DNA from: Defluviimonas salinarum
GTDB lineage: Bacteria > Pseudomonadota > Alphaproteobacteria > Rhodobacterales > Rhodobacteraceae
DNA length: 64,000 bases
NCBI RefSeq assembly: GCF_026013545.1
Contig: NZ_JAPDOG010000001.1
Span: 372,997 to 436,996, forward strand
Direction: 5' to 3'
The notes below the pieces were generated by a model that saw only the letters and a program-made list of their open reading frames with translations, was not told the origin of the DNA and did no database searches. The position numbers and the translations under genes were made by a program. Each line of letters begins with the position of its first letter. Position 1 is the first letter of the stretch. Shown here piece after piece: positions 41,792-50,975 of this stretch.

Positions 41792-42174
41792 CCTCCTTCG
41801 ACCGCGCTTTCCGCGCGCTCCGGTGATCCATCGACATCGAGGGCTGACAGGCAAGCTTGCGCGATATCCCGGTTCGAGGCATCGGTTCCCGGCATGGTCG
41901 CCCAGCCTGCCGCCATGACGGCACCGCGCCTCTGGTAGCTCGAAGATCCTCGGATTGTAGCCAACATTTCTGCGCGCTCCGGGTCGTTCCGAGCGATGTT
42001 GAGACAGACCGGCACCAGAGCCGCGACCACATCGTCACGGGCCATGGTCACGGCCCTACCAGCCGCGATTCCGCCTGTCACCCAGCCGCCCCAGGTGAAG
42101 CCGACGACACCGACACAGACCGCACCGATCAGCGCGCCATAGATGCCGGGTTTGAGCCATTCGGGAGTGTTCAT
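41788..42174 (-). CDS. Single-span membrane protein, hypothetical
   Basis: A 128-residue protein with one or two hydrophobic segments near the start (GIYGALIGAVCVGVVGFTWG, GGIAAGRAVTM). The rest is soluble: DDVVAALVPVCLNIARNDPERAEMLA with a conserved-looking Cys, then RRGAVMAAGWATMPG and DIAQACLSAL with a second Cys. I have seen this type in stress-linked clusters of alphaproteobacteria but know no function. Both ends overlap neighbours by ATGA, so translation is probably coupled. Confidence 0.6.
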   Translation of the reverse strand: MNTPEWLKPGIYGALIGAVCVGVVGFTWGGWVTGGIAAGRAVTMARDDVVAALVPVCLNIARNDPERAEMLATIRGSSSYQRRGAVMAAGWATMPGTDASNRDIAQACLSALDVDGSPERAESAVEGG

Positions 42175-42485
42175 TTCAATGCCTCCTGCGGGGAAAGCGC
42201 CGCCTCGCTGTGATTGTTCGTTCCATTTGTGGTCGCATCCCGGCTCAGCGCCTCTTTCAGGTCGCTCTCGGTTGTCACCCGGAGTTCAGTTCTTCCCGCA
42301 TGAGCACCCTTGCCGCGCACCGTCAGGTACGTCGCCGTCCGTCTATAGGCCTCGAAGCTGAGGCCCTGGAGGAGCTCCTCTTCGACAAGAACTTCGTAGT
42401 CGCCGGCGGGCAAATCGCCCGGGTATCCCGGCAAGATAAACGGGTTTGAAAACGTCACTGTCGATCTGGTCGACCGCATGTTCAT
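42171..42485 (-). CDS. Conserved hypothetical protein, first gene of a three-gene operon
   Basis: A 104-residue protein. It starts MNMRSTRSTVTFSNPFILPG and continues GDLPAGDYEVLVEEELLQGL, SFEAYRRTATYLTV. I recognise this pattern from unnamed proteins in Rhizobiales and Rhodobacterales but know no role. It begins the minus-strand operon, and the 273-nt divergent gap before the plus-strand gene at 42759 should contain its promoter. It overlaps the next gene by ATGA. Confidence 0.6.
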   Translation of the reverse strand: MNMRSTRSTVTFSNPFILPGYPGDLPAGDYEVLVEEELLQGLSFEAYRRTATYLTVRGKGAHAGRTELRVTTESDLKEALSRDATTNGTNNHSEAALSPQEALK

Positions 42486-42758
42486 CTCTGGTCTCCGCGA
42501 TGTTGGCAGATCCGTCGCTCACCACTGTTGACGGCCCCGTGGAGTCCGGGACGGACCAGTCGAACGATTTATTCTCTTGTACGTCGAGATCGTCCGACTG
42601 GCGCTGACGCATGTTAGTCTCGGGCCCCGAACCGGTTGCGACCTCCCTGAGGGCAGTCGCCCCCCACTGACCTGTGTAAGGGCGGCGAGACCGACCTGCG
42701 CGTATCCTTTGGGAAACAGGGATGATCTGCATTCCTGCAACCCTTGAAAGGATTGGCG

Positions 42759-43184
42759 ATGGCCGACCCCAATTTTCTCAACCCGCACCCGCCCGAGTTC
42801 GATCGGTTTCTCTATGCCTCGGTCGGCGAGGACCGGAACGGCTATGCCGTGACGGTCCTCTCCACGCTCGCGCGGCTCGGACTCGATCCATGGAAGGAAA
42901 CCGCTGAACTGGTCACGCTAGGACACGACGGCGCGCGAGCGCGGTTGGGAACGCTGCTTGCCCAGTTTCAGGATGTTCCCTCGCTCGCAAGCGATCATGG
43001 CAGGGTCGCACGAGACTTGAGCCAGCTACTTCCTGAAGGCCGGACGTCAGGTGCCCTGCAGCGCACTGCCTCGACGGTAGCCGATGGCCGCCCGGGAACA
43101 CGCGGCGCGATCTGGGCAGTGCTCGCGATCATCTTTGTGCTGTATCAGATGTTCATGGTTGGCGGGTCGGGGTCAGGCGAATGA
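42759..43184 (+). CDS. Hypothetical protein with C-terminal membrane span
   Basis: A 141-residue protein starting MADPNFLNPHPPEFDRFLYA. The N-terminal half is a soluble helical domain (GYAVTVLSTLARLGLDPWKE, LGTLLAQFQDVPSLASDHG) and the C-terminus has a hydrophobic span (GAIWAVLAIIFVLYQMFMV). It may be a tail-anchored membrane protein. Start: ATG with an upstream AAAGGATTGGCG; an in-frame TTG at 42744 is less likely. The stop overlaps the next gene by ATGA. No family recognised. Confidence 0.6.
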   Translation: MADPNFLNPHPPEFDRFLYASVGEDRNGYAVTVLSTLARLGLDPWKETAELVTLGHDGARARLGTLLAQFQDVPSLASDHGRVARDLSQLLPEGRTSGALQRTASTVADGRPGTRGAIWAVLAIIFVLYQMFMVGGSGSGE

Positions 43185-43594
43185 CCGTCTCAATCGCGAC
43201 CGCGAGCAGACCGACACATGCAGCGCACAAGTCCGGTACGCTCTCTCCACACGAACAGGGCATACTCTGGGACATGGAGGAACACTTCTGGATCAGTGGC
43301 GCCGACAACGCGCGGGCAACGACAGCGACCAACGCAGTCATGGTCTTCCCCTATCCGCCCGGCATCCTCCAGGGTGACCAGATCTGGACCCATCTTCGTG
43401 AAAGGACCGGCTGGCGCTCCGTTGTCATGGTCGAACGGCGCGTCACGCGGTGTCGTGACATGGCTATTCTCACCTACCGTGTCTCGGCGGAGAAGGCCGA
43501 CGTGCCGATCTACAATGCCCTCTGCGCCTCGACGTACCTCAAAGATGACGACAGCTGGCTGAGGATTTCCCACCAGCAAACTGCGGTGACTTGA
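43181..43594 (+). CDS. NTF2/DUF4440-like protein
   Basis: A 137-residue protein with a cone-shaped NTF2-like fold in prospect: ILWDMEEHFWISGADNARAT opens with a long helix, followed by AVMVFPYPPGILQGDQIW, then strands VMVERRVTRCRDMAILTYRV and YNALCASTYLKDDDSW. These match DUF4440/SnoaL-like small proteins that bind or turn over small molecules. No catalytic residues are evident. It starts on the ATGA of the gene before it, so the two form an operon. Confidence 0.7.
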   Translation: MTVSIATASRPTHAAHKSGTLSPHEQGILWDMEEHFWISGADNARATTATNAVMVFPYPPGILQGDQIWTHLRERTGWRSVVMVERRVTRCRDMAILTYRVSAEKADVPIYNALCASTYLKDDDSWLRISHQQTAVT

Positions 43595-43733
43595 GAACCG
43601 CATAGGCAATCGACCTGCCGCAGGCGCCGGGACTAACCTGCGTCAGTGCGGCGTGGCGCTGACTTCGGCTAGGTGAGACGTGCCCGCCGAATGTTTGGTG
43701 GCGCAGCTTTCCGAGTACCCGAGAAGCGTGTGG

Positions 43734-43769
43734 GCGTGTCGATCCCCAAAGGACGGCATGTCGACACGC
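43734..43769. repeat. 9-bp inverted repeat before the small gene at 43807
   Basis: GCGTGTCGA at 43734-43742 and its exact complement TCGACACGC at 43761-43769 are separated by 18 nt, 37 nt before the next start. There is no T-run, so it looks more like an operator or RNA hairpin than an intrinsic terminator. The surrounding gap 43595-43806 holds no coding frame I trust. Confidence 0.4.
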
Positions 43770-43806
43770 TTCTTATTCTCGGAGCGTCCAGGAAAGGACA
43801 ATCCCA

Positions 43807-43995
43807 ATGACTCCCGAACAGAACAAGACTGCCGAGAAGATGACCTCCGTGAAGGCCGCATGGGACAAGGCGCCCGCTGGCCCGAAGAAGGATGCGGCGC
43901 TGAAACACTGCCAGGCAGCCGAGAAGGCCAACACCGCGAAGAACGACGCCGAGACTAACAAGGAACTCGATGCGGCGACCCACGCCCTCGCGTAA
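43807..43995 (+). CDS. Small charged hypothetical protein
   Basis: A 62-residue, Lys/Ala/Glu-rich protein with no hydrophobic segment. It starts MTPEQNKTAEKMTSVKAAWD and reads through two helical stretches (AALKHCQAAEKANTAKNDAE and NKELDAATHAL). A GGAAAGGA ribosome site lies just upstream. Small helical proteins like this are often induced by stress, but I recognise no family. Confidence 0.6.
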   Translation: MTPEQNKTAEKMTSVKAAWDKAPAGPKKDAALKHCQAAEKANTAKNDAETNKELDAATHALA

Positions 43996-44053
43996 CCTCC
44001 GGCGTCTGACGTGAACACTGGGGCTGCCTGTCGAGCAAGAGAGGGCGGCCCTC

Positions 44054-44788
44054 TCATTTCAGGAGCGGCCCTGTCTGGTCCAGATATTCCGGATCGAACT
44101 CGGCAAGTTCCACCAGCCCAACATAGTCATGAAACGTAACGTGGCCGTCCCGAAAGGTGACCAGTCCACTCTCGCGAAGCTGCCGCAGGACGCGGTTCAC
44201 ATGGACCGCGCTCAACCCCAGCGTATCGGCGAGGTGGTATTGCGTCAGAGGGCAGTCGAAACCTTCCCTGCTGCCTATGCCGACCAGCGCAAGCCTCGAC
44301 CCCAGCTCCAGCAGGAAATGCGCCATGCGGGCGTCCGCATCACGCCGACCGATCCCGACGAGATGCTCCACGACCATCGCTTCGTCCCTTGACGCTGCCC
44401 AAAGGATGGCGGTCGCAAGGCGCGGCGTCTGCACGAATGCATCGAGAAGATCGCTCGTCAGCACTTCGGCGGCCTCGATGTCGACGATGGGTTCGAAGCT
44501 GTGGTCCGACGTGCGCAAGAGGACGCTCCGCAAGCCCAGAAAATCCCCTGGCACCTGGAAATCAACGATCTGCCGCGTCCCGTCGGCCTGGAGCTTGTAG
44601 GAACAGACCCAACCCGACGACAGAATGTACGCGGCCTGAGCCGACTGGCCCTGATGCACCATGTCCCGCCCCGCGACAAAGGAGCGGCGACGCTGGTGCA
44701 GTCGCTCAAGAACGGCCAGTTCGACCTCCGACAGGGCGACGAAGGCCGAGAGTTTGCGGGTCAGCGGGCTGTGTTCAACTGATGTCAC
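44054..44788 (-). CDS. Crp/Fnr family transcription regulator
   Basis: A 244-residue regulator. The N-terminal cyclic-nucleotide-like domain covers about residues 15-135 (FVAGRDMVHQGQSAQAAYIL, WVCSYKLQADGTRQIVDFQV, PGDFLGLRS). A dimer helix follows, and the C-terminal HTH is CPLTQYHLADTLGLSAVHVN, RVLRQLRESGLVTFRDG. It lacks the N-terminal Cys cluster of Fnr, so it does not look like an oxygen sensor of that type. The start is GTG at 44788, preceded by GGGAGG. It is divergent from the gene at 44938 and the groES region and may control one or both, which is inference. Confidence 0.85.
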   Translation of the reverse strand: MTSVEHSPLTRKLSAFVALSEVELAVLERLHQRRRSFVAGRDMVHQGQSAQAAYILSSGWVCSYKLQADGTRQIVDFQVPGDFLGLRSVLLRTSDHSFEPIVDIEAAEVLTSDLLDAFVQTPRLATAILWAASRDEAMVVEHLVGIGRRDADARMAHFLLELGSRLALVGIGSREGFDCPLTQYHLADTLGLSAVHVNRVLRQLRESGLVTFRDGHVTFHDYVGLVELAEFDPEYLDQTGPLLK

Positions 44789-44937
44789 GGGGCCTCCCGG
44801 CGAGTCGCGACCCAAGAGCGGAAATCGGCCCGGACACTGCTCTGAATCAGTACAGCATAGAACACTTCCTGCGAGAAGTACGGATGCATTTGAGCCTCAC
44901 CTTCCACCGGTTCACAATGCCAAGGAAGGAAACCCGG

Positions 44938-45174
44938 ATGTCCACCGCAAGCGAACATGCAGGCCAGGCCGCCCTATCGATCTGCGAGGCGCTCCTGCTT
45001 GCCATGAACGATCGCGGACTGCTGCCGGAGCACGAGATCGTGGGCGTTCTTCGCGACGCCGCGGCGTCCCATCAGAACGCCTTCGGCACGGAACTCGAAA
45101 TGGCACAGCACCGTTCGGTCGCGGATTTGATCAACGCAATTATCGCTGGCGGGAACTCTGTTCGACGCCCGTGA
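44938..45174 (+). CDS. Small helical hypothetical protein
   Basis: A 78-residue protein with an AAGGAAGG ribosome site just before its ATG. It is mostly helical (GQAALSICEALLLAMNDRGL, HEIVGVLRDAAASHQNAF, SVADLINAIIAGG). Similar proteins are seen in Rhizobiales and Rhodobacterales near stress genes; no function is known to me. It is read divergently from the Crp/Fnr gene, with a 149-nt gap that should hold both promoters. The longer upstream reading of the same frame crosses the regulator gene and is not credible. Confidence 0.6.
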   Translation: MSTASEHAGQAALSICEALLLAMNDRGLLPEHEIVGVLRDAAASHQNAFGTELEMAQHRSVADLINAIIAGGNSVRRP

Positions 45175-45307
45175 TGCAATGCTACGGCGGTTTTGATCCG
45201 CAATCTCGAAGAAGAACCCGAACAGGGTATCGCCGCCTTGCGCGCATCAAAGCGGGGCATTCGACCAAGGTAGGTCCGCCTGACAATCCTCGACAAGGAG
45301 CACGTCG

Positions 45308-45595
45308 ATGTCATTCACTCCCCTCCACGACCGGGTTCTCGTTCGCCGCATTGAAGGCGACGAGACGACCAAGGGCGGCCTCATCATTCCCGATACCGCC
45401 AAGGAAAAGCCTCAAGAAGGCGAAGTTGTCTCCGTTGGTGCCGGGGGAAGGCGCGAGAATGGCGAGCGCATCCCCATGGACGTCAAATCCGGCGACCGGA
45501 TCCTGTTTGGAAAATGGTCCGGCTCAGAGATCAAGCTCGATGGCGAAGACCTTCTTATCATGAAGGAGAGCGACATTCTCGGCGTGATCGCCTGA
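45308..45595 (+). CDS. groES: Co-chaperonin GroES
   Basis: A 95-residue GroES with the family start ([20 protein letters not shown]), the mobile loop around [13 protein letters not shown] that contacts GroEL, and the core [24 protein letters not shown]. It caps the GroEL ring for protein folding in the cytoplasm. Its ATG has an AAGGAG site. The 133 nt upstream carry no CIRCE inverted repeat (TTAGCACTC/GAGTGCTAA), so HrcA control is not evident. It is followed by groEL 44 nt later. Confidence 0.95.
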   Translation: MSFTPLHDRVLVRRIEGDETTKGGLIIPDTAKEKPQEGEVVSVGAGGRRENGERIPMDVKSGDRILFGKWSGSEIKLDGEDLLIMKESDILGVIA

Positions 45596-45639
45596 GCTCG
45601 AATCCTTTCACATCAACCCCAGTCTCAGGAACTCACACC

Positions 45640-47268
45640 ATGTCCGTCAAGGAAGTTCGCTTCAGTACCGATGCCCGCGACCGAATGCTGAAAGGCATCA
45701 ACACGCTGGCAAATGCCGTCAAGATTACCCTCGGCCCGAAGGGCCGAAACGTCATTCTCGATAAATCCTGGGGTGCGCCCCGCATCACCAAGGACGGTGT
45801 GACCGTCGCCAAGGAGATCGAGCTTTCGGACCATTTCGAAAACATGGGCGCGCAGATTGTGAAGGAGGTGGCGTCCCGCACAAACGACGAGGCTGGCGAC
45901 GGCACCACGACCGCGACCGTATTGGCCCAAGCCATCGTCAAGGAGGGCATGAAGGCCGTCGCCGCCGGCATGAACCCGATGGATCTGAAACGCGGAATCG
46001 ACAGGGCCGTGGCCGCAATCGTGGCCGAGATCAAGACCATGTCCAGGCCGGTCGGTGATAGCCACGAGATCGCCAGGGTCGGGTCCATTTCGGCCAACGG
46101 AGAAGTCGAGATCGGTCGGCAGATTGCCGACGCGATGGCCAAGGTCGGCAAGGAAGGCGTGATCACCGTCGAGGAAAACAAAGGGTTGGAGACCGAGACC
46201 GAAGTGGTCGAAGGCATGCGGTTCGACCGCGGCTATCTGAGCCCCTATTTCATCACGAATGCTCAGAAGATGGTCGTCGAGCTGGATGACTGCGTCGTCC
46301 TGCTTCACGAGAAGAAGCTGACTTCTCTCATATCCATGGTGCCGCTGCTGGAGGCTGTGATTCAGGCCGACAAGCAATTGCTGATCGTGGCCGAGGACAT
46401 CGAGGGCGAGGCGCTGGCGACGCTGGTCGTCAACAAGCTGCGCGGCGGGCTGAAGGTCGCGGCCGTCAAGGCGCCCGGCTTCGGAGACCGCCGCAAGGCG
46501 ATGATGGAAGATATTGCTGTGCTGACGGGCGGTCAGGTGATTTCCGTAGAAATGGGCACCAAGCTGGAGAATGTCACAATGGACATGCTCGGGTCCGCCA
46601 GAAAGGTCACGATCACCAAGGATGACACGACGATCATCGACGGTGCTGGCGACAAGGACGCGATCGCGGCGCGCGTCACCCAGATCCGGGCGCAGATCGA
46701 GGAGACCACTTCGGACTACGACAAGGAGAAGCTGCAGGAACGGCAGGCCAAGCTTGCCAGCGGCATTGCCGTGATCCGGGTCGGCGGTGCAACCGAGATC
46801 GAGGTGAAGGAGCGCAAGGACCGCGTCAACGATGCGCTGAATGCCACCCGCGCTGCGGTCCAGGAAGGTGTCGTGCCCGGCGGCGGCGTGGCCCTGGTTC
46901 ATGCCGGCAAGGTGCTGGCAACGCTGAAGGGCGAGAACAGCGATCAGGATGCTGGCATCAAAATCGTCCGCCGCGCGATCCAGGCACCGCTGCGCCAGAT
47001 TGCCGGAAATGCCGGGGTCGACGGATCGGTCGTTGTTAGCAAGGTGATCGAGAACGACAGCCCGAGTTTCGGTTTCGACGCGCAAGCCGAGGAGTACGTC
47101 GACATGCTGAAGACCGGCGTCATCGATCCGACAAAAGTCGTCCGGATCGCCCTGGAAAACGCCGCTTCCATTGCCGGGCTATTGATCACGACCGAAGCGA
47201 TGGTCGCGCAAAAGCCCAAGGAGGCTGGTGCCGGTAGCGAAACGTCCGACATGGGTGGAATGATGTGA
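45640..47268 (+). CDS. groEL: Chaperonin GroEL
   Basis: A 542-residue GroEL starting [23 protein letters not shown]-binding and hydrolysis motifs are intact: [25 protein letters not shown] with the catalytic Asp, and [13 protein letters not shown]. The tail ends in SDMGGMM, shorter on Gly-Met repeats than E. coli. It forms the folding chamber with GroES. Its location in accessory DNA suggests a second, possibly stress- or client-specific, copy next to the main chromosomal one; whether another exists is not visible here. The upstream in-frame reading through the groES gene is not the start. Confidence 0.95.
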   Translation: MSVKEVRFSTDARDRMLKGINTLANAVKITLGPKGRNVILDKSWGAPRITKDGVTVAKEIELSDHFENMGAQIVKEVASRTNDEAGDGTTTATVLAQAIVKEGMKAVAAGMNPMDLKRGIDRAVAAIVAEIKTMSRPVGDSHEIARVGSISANGEVEIGRQIADAMAKVGKEGVITVEENKGLETETEVVEGMRFDRGYLSPYFITNAQKMVVELDDCVVLLHEKKLTSLISMVPLLEAVIQADKQLLIVAEDIEGEALATLVVNKLRGGLKVAAVKAPGFGDRRKAMMEDIAVLTGGQVISVEMGTKLENVTMDMLGSARKVTITKDDTTIIDGAGDKDAIAARVTQIRAQIEETTSDYDKEKLQERQAKLASGIAVIRVGGATEIEVKERKDRVNDALNATRAAVQEGVVPGGGVALVHAGKVLATLKGENSDQDAGIKIVRRAIQAPLRQIAGNAGVDGSVVVSKVIENDSPSFGFDAQAEEYVDMLKTGVIDPTKVVRIALENAASIAGLLITTEAMVAQKPKEAGAGSETSDMGGMM

Positions 47269-47374
47269 ATGGACGCGCCCTTTCATCAGGAGTCTCGGGA
47301 CGAGAAATCACATTCTTGATGGATATGAACGCCGATCTAGTCAGCATAATAATTCATAATCAGGAGACCCGGGA

Positions 47375-47512
47375 ATGACCAAAGGTAACAAGCAACGCGG
47401 CAACCGTGAAGCGAAGAAACCTAAGAAGGTGAAGGAAAAGGTCGTTGCAACAGCCGACTTCACGAAGGGCAAAGCCTTCACCAATCTTGGCGAGCACAAG
47501 AAAAAATATTGA
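47375..47512 (+). CDS. 45-residue basic protein
   Basis: A short frame with a good site (CAGGAGACCCGGGA before ATG). It begins MTKGNKQRGNREAKKPKKVK and ends in an aromatic-basic tail (GEHKKKY). It is strongly basic with no membrane segment, so a ribosome- or nucleic-acid-bound protein is possible. I recall similar tiny proteins in Rhizobiales, but no function. It is not an extension of groEL. Confidence 0.55.
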   Translation: MTKGNKQRGNREAKKPKKVKEKVVATADFTKGKAFTNLGEHKKKY

Positions 47513-47655
47513 GAGGGCCAAGTAGTTGTCTATCACTGAATACATAGCCTGATGGCGGCGGGAGACGACGCGCATAACACTTTGGCAGAGCTTCCGCTGC
47601 GCAAGGCTGCACTTATGAGACGAGAAGCACCGGAGACTTCTTTCATTCGCGGAGG

Positions 47656-47685
47656 CCCGGACGCTTGCTACCTGAGCCGTCCGGG
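47656..47685. repeat. 8-bp inverted repeat between the small protein gene and nhaA
   Basis: CCCGGACG at 47656-47663 and CGTCCGGG at 47678-47685 form a perfect GC-rich stem with a 14-nt loop. No T-run follows, so it is at best a Rho-assisted terminator or an RNA hairpin. The remaining gap 47513-47779 holds nothing else I can support. Confidence 0.4.
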
Positions 47686-47779
47686 ACGCGGCTGAGGCGC
47701 CGGCAACTGCTTCTCGTGGTCAACGCATCCGCGTTGCGATGGCATAGCCTCTCACGACCCGAAAAGGTATGCTTCTTCC

Positions 47780-49117
47780 GTGATCGATACTCATCAAGGC
47801 CTGCCCCATGAGGTCGCCGACAGCATCACGAAACCATTCGCATGCTTCCTGAAGATCGAAGCGGCAGCTGGTGGGCTCCTGCTGCTGGCTGTTCTGCTGG
47901 CTTTGGGGCTGGCCAACTCGCCGTGGCAAGCAGGCTTTCTTGGTTTCTGGGAGACCCCCATCGGTCTAACATTCGGCTCGTTGGACTTCACGCGCTCTCT
48001 GCGGCACTGGATCAACGACGGTCTGATGACCCTTTTCTTTTTCGTGCTTTCTCTGGAACTGAAGCGCGAGTTGGTTTTGGGCGAATTGCGAAACCCTCGA
48101 CAGGCCGCCCTGCCGTTCGCCGGCGCCTTGGGTGGCATGATCGTGCCGGTCTCTCTGTATCTTGTGTTGATGTCCGGCCAGCCGGGCATGCACGGCTGGG
48201 GAACTGTGATGGCAACCGATACGGCCTTCGTGATCGGGTGCCTGGCGCTCTTCGGACGCCGGATCCCGCCCACCTTGCGATTGTTCCTGCTGTCTCTGGC
48301 CATCTTTGACGATGTCGGTGCGATCCTCGTGGTCGCCTTCGGTTACGGTGAGGCGTTGAACTGGTCAGTTCTCGGATTGGGCTTTCTGGGGATTGGTATC
48401 GTCGCAGGCGCCTCGCGAGTCGGGATCAGAAGCGTACCGGTCTATTTCCTTCTGGGAGCGGCAGTCTGGCTATGCTTCGATGCTTCCGGCGTCCACGCGA
48501 CCATTGCAGGTGTCATTCTGGGCCTGATGACGCCAACGCGCATATGGGTGAGCGATGCCCGCCTGCGTGCAATCCTTGGGCGGGTACTCGCGGTTCGGGC
48601 CGGCGATCATCGACAACGAGATGCCGCAAGCCACCGCGACCTGCGTCAAGCCGGCAGAGCGGTCACTGAGTCGCTCTCACCAGTCGAACGGCTCGAGTTG
48701 ATTCTGCACCCTTGGGTCGGCTTTGCAATCATGCCGATCTTCGCGCTGGCAAATGCCGGCATCACGATTCAGGGTGTCGATTTCGCACAACCGATCTCGC
48801 TTGCGATCATTGTCGGCCTGGTGTTGGGAAAACCGATCGGTGTCTTCGGGTTCAGCTGGATTGCCGTCCGATCCGGCCTGGCGGCACTCGTGCCGGGCTT
48901 GTCGTGGCCGTTCATTCTGGCCGGGTCGTTTCTGACCGGGATTGGTTTCACGATGTCACTGTTCATCGCGGGCCTCGCATTCGACCGTTCCGTCCTGAAT
49001 GCGGCGAAGTTGGGCATTCTCGCAGGATCAGCCATCTCTGCGGCAATTGGGATCCTCATGCTGCTACTCCTTACGCTTCTCGTAGCCCGAGCAGGAAGCG
49101 CCACGGCAGCTGGGTAG
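47780..49117 (+). CDS. nhaA: Na+/H+ antiporter NhaA
   Basis: A 445-residue membrane protein with about 12 hydrophobic segments. It has the NhaA ion-binding pair in LAIFDDVGAI (the two adjacent Asp, 163/164 in E. coli numbering), plus MATDTAFVIG with the conserved Asp 133 position and GLMTPTR. It exports sodium using the proton gradient and supports pH and salt balance. A GTG start is used. A cytoplasmic loop around 265-310 (RAGDHRQRDAASHRD) is longer than in E. coli NhaA (388 residues) and charged. The stop converges with the SLC13 gene 14 nt away. Confidence 0.93.
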   Translation: MIDTHQGLPHEVADSITKPFACFLKIEAAAGGLLLLAVLLALGLANSPWQAGFLGFWETPIGLTFGSLDFTRSLRHWINDGLMTLFFFVLSLELKRELVLGELRNPRQAALPFAGALGGMIVPVSLYLVLMSGQPGMHGWGTVMATDTAFVIGCLALFGRRIPPTLRLFLLSLAIFDDVGAILVVAFGYGEALNWSVLGLGFLGIGIVAGASRVGIRSVPVYFLLGAAVWLCFDASGVHATIAGVILGLMTPTRIWVSDARLRAILGRVLAVRAGDHRQRDAASHRDLRQAGRAVTESLSPVERLELILHPWVGFAIMPIFALANAGITIQGVDFAQPISLAIIVGLVLGKPIGVFGFSWIAVRSGLAALVPGLSWPFILAGSFLTGIGFTMSLFIAGLAFDRSVLNAAKLGILAGSAISAAIGILMLLLLTLLVARAGSATAAG

Positions 49118-49131
49118 AAAGTTCAGAAAAT

Positions 49132-50973
49132 CTAGAATGGGAAGAAGATCGGGATCGCCCCCACCACCGATCCGCCGACGATAATGTTCATCGGAATACC
49201 GATTCTGAGGAAATCGCCAAATCTGTAGTTTCCTGCGCCATACACCAGTGTGTTGGTCTGATAGCCAACCGGGGTCGCAAAGCTCGCGCTTGCACCAAAC
49301 ATCACGGCGACGACGAACGGCCTTGGGTCGGCACCAAGTTCTGCCGCAACACCGATTGCGAGCGGTGTAACCACGACAGCCACAGCGTTGTTGGTGACCG
49401 CCTCGGTAAGCGCCGAAGACAGTATGTAGATCGCTGCGAGCGTGACAATTGGCGGCCAGTCCACGAGTGCCGGAGCCAATGTCTCCACGATCAAGCTGAC
49501 AGCCCCTACATTCTGCATTCCGGTACCGACGATCAGCATGGAAAAGATCAGCACAAGGACGCTAGCGTCAATGGAGGCCCAGGCCTCATCGTTGTCGATG
49601 CACCGGAGCACGAGGATGGCAGCGACCGCGACAAGGGAAAGCACGCTTATCTCGGCGATCCCGGCGGCGGCGAGCACCACAACCGAGAAAAGTGCGAACA
49701 GAGCAAGCGGCGCTTTCCCGCGGCGGAACGCGCGCCCACCCGCGGCTGTGATCGCGGCAAGATCGCCCGCCTCGGTCAGACGGGCAAATCCTTCAGGAGT
49801 TCCTTCCAGTAGCAGCGTGTCTGCAGGGCGCAAAAGTGCGGTGGAAAGGTCGGGTCCAAGCAGTTCGCCATGTCGGTGGGCACCGAGCACCCGCATTCCG
49901 TAGCGGTGTCCAATGGCAAGCTGCGCAATTCGTACCCCGCGGCTTCGGCGCGACAGCGTCACGATTGCTTCGGCGACGATCAATTCGGGGATGTTTTCCG
50001 CCGTTGGCCCTTGGCGCAACCCGACTTCGATGCCTGGAACTTTCCTCAGAGTGAGCAATTCCGATGTGGCCACCTTGGCGATTATCCTGTCGCCAGGTTC
50101 GAGTACATGTTCACTCAATCCGTCGCGCTTTACCCCAGACCGCGCGCGGATGCCTATGATCTCAATACCTCGTCGATTGAAGGAAGCGATTTCATGAATA
50201 GGTCGACCAATGCTCGGGTAGTCCTCTCGCGGGCGTACTTCTGTCAAAAAAGTTGCTTCATCGTCGGAGCCCTGTCCTGCAAGATCCTTTCGGTTCGGAA
50301 GCAGGACTGGACCCAGCAGGAGGAGCGCCAGGCCGCCTGTGGTCGCGGCGACCACGCCGACGGGCGTGATCTCGAAAATTGAAAATGGTTCCAAGCCAGA
50401 CGCCTGGGACACGCCGTCAACTAGGAGGTTGGTCGACGTGCCGATCAGAGTACAAGTCCCGCCCAGGACCGCCATGTAGGATAGCGGGATCAACAGGCGC
50501 GTCGCAGCAAAGTCGAGGCTCTGCGCCAAACGGATGGCCACCGGTATCAAGACAATGACGACCGGCGTGTTATTCATCAAGCCCGAGGCGACAAGCGTCA
50601 CGATGAGAAACGCCGCTGTGCCCGCAATCGGACGTTTTCTCGCCGCGGCGACAACCCGGTTCGCGAGTGCGTCGAGAAGCCCGGTTCGGACCAAAGCGCC
50701 GCTGATTACGAACATCGCGGCGATCGTGAGGGGTGCAGGGTTGGCGAATGCCGCCAGAACTTCATTCGTGGGGACAAACCCGAAGATAATAAACACTGCG
50801 GCAGCCCCCGCAGCGGTTACGTCCGGCTCGAAGCGCTCGGAAATAAATGCCGCAAACAAGAGAAGAACAATTGCCAGCGCAATGTAGGGTTCATAGCCGT
50901 TCGTGAGATTGATCAACCCATCCTCCGGGCTATATAGGTTCGCCACAGATGGTCTTTCGGAGGAACAAACCAT
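49132..50973 (-). CDS. SLC13 family permease with two TrkA-C domains
   Basis: A 613-residue membrane protein. Two hydrophobic halves of the DASS/CitMHS type (LLFAAFISERFEPDVTAAG, SGLMNNTPVVIVLIPVA with a loop resembling the Ser-Asn-Thr motif, GTCTLIGTSTNLLVDG) flank a cytoplasmic region with two RCK_C (TrkA-C) units (about residues 225-310 and 315-400; GIEIIGIRARSG, DRIIAKVATSELL, and later MRVLGAHRHGELL). It may carry dicarboxylate, sulfate or related anions with sodium. The ATG at 50973 is preferred; an in-frame ATG at 50988 lies inside the IS3 end. It may have lost its native promoter to the IS3 insertion. Confidence 0.85.
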   Translation of the reverse strand: MVCSSERPSVANLYSPEDGLINLTNGYEPYIALAIVLLLFAAFISERFEPDVTAAGAAAVFIIFGFVPTNEVLAAFANPAPLTIAAMFVISGALVRTGLLDALANRVVAAARKRPIAGTAAFLIVTLVASGLMNNTPVVIVLIPVAIRLAQSLDFAATRLLIPLSYMAVLGGTCTLIGTSTNLLVDGVSQASGLEPFSIFEITPVGVVAATTGGLALLLLGPVLLPNRKDLAGQGSDDEATFLTEVRPREDYPSIGRPIHEIASFNRRGIEIIGIRARSGVKRDGLSEHVLEPGDRIIAKVATSELLTLRKVPGIEVGLRQGPTAENIPELIVAEAIVTLSRRSRGVRIAQLAIGHRYGMRVLGAHRHGELLGPDLSTALLRPADTLLLEGTPEGFARLTEAGDLAAITAAGGRAFRRGKAPLALFALFSVVVLAAAGIAEISVLSLVAVAAILVLRCIDNDEAWASIDASVLVLIFSMLIVGTGMQNVGAVSLIVETLAPALVDWPPIVTLAAIYILSSALTEAVTNNAVAVVVTPLAIGVAAELGADPRPFVVAVMFGASASFATPVGYQTNTLVYGAGNYRFGDFLRIGIPMNIIVGGSVVGAIPIFFPF

Positions 50974-50975
50974 CC

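Noticed and set aside
42486..42758. Minus-strand frames in the divergent gap before 42759
   Set aside because: They have no ribosome site, mixed composition and overlap each other; the gap is better read as a divergent promoter region.
45175..45307. Search for a CIRCE (HrcA) operator before groES
   Set aside because: No TTAGCACTC/GAGTGCTAA inverted repeat is present, so no such operator is listed.
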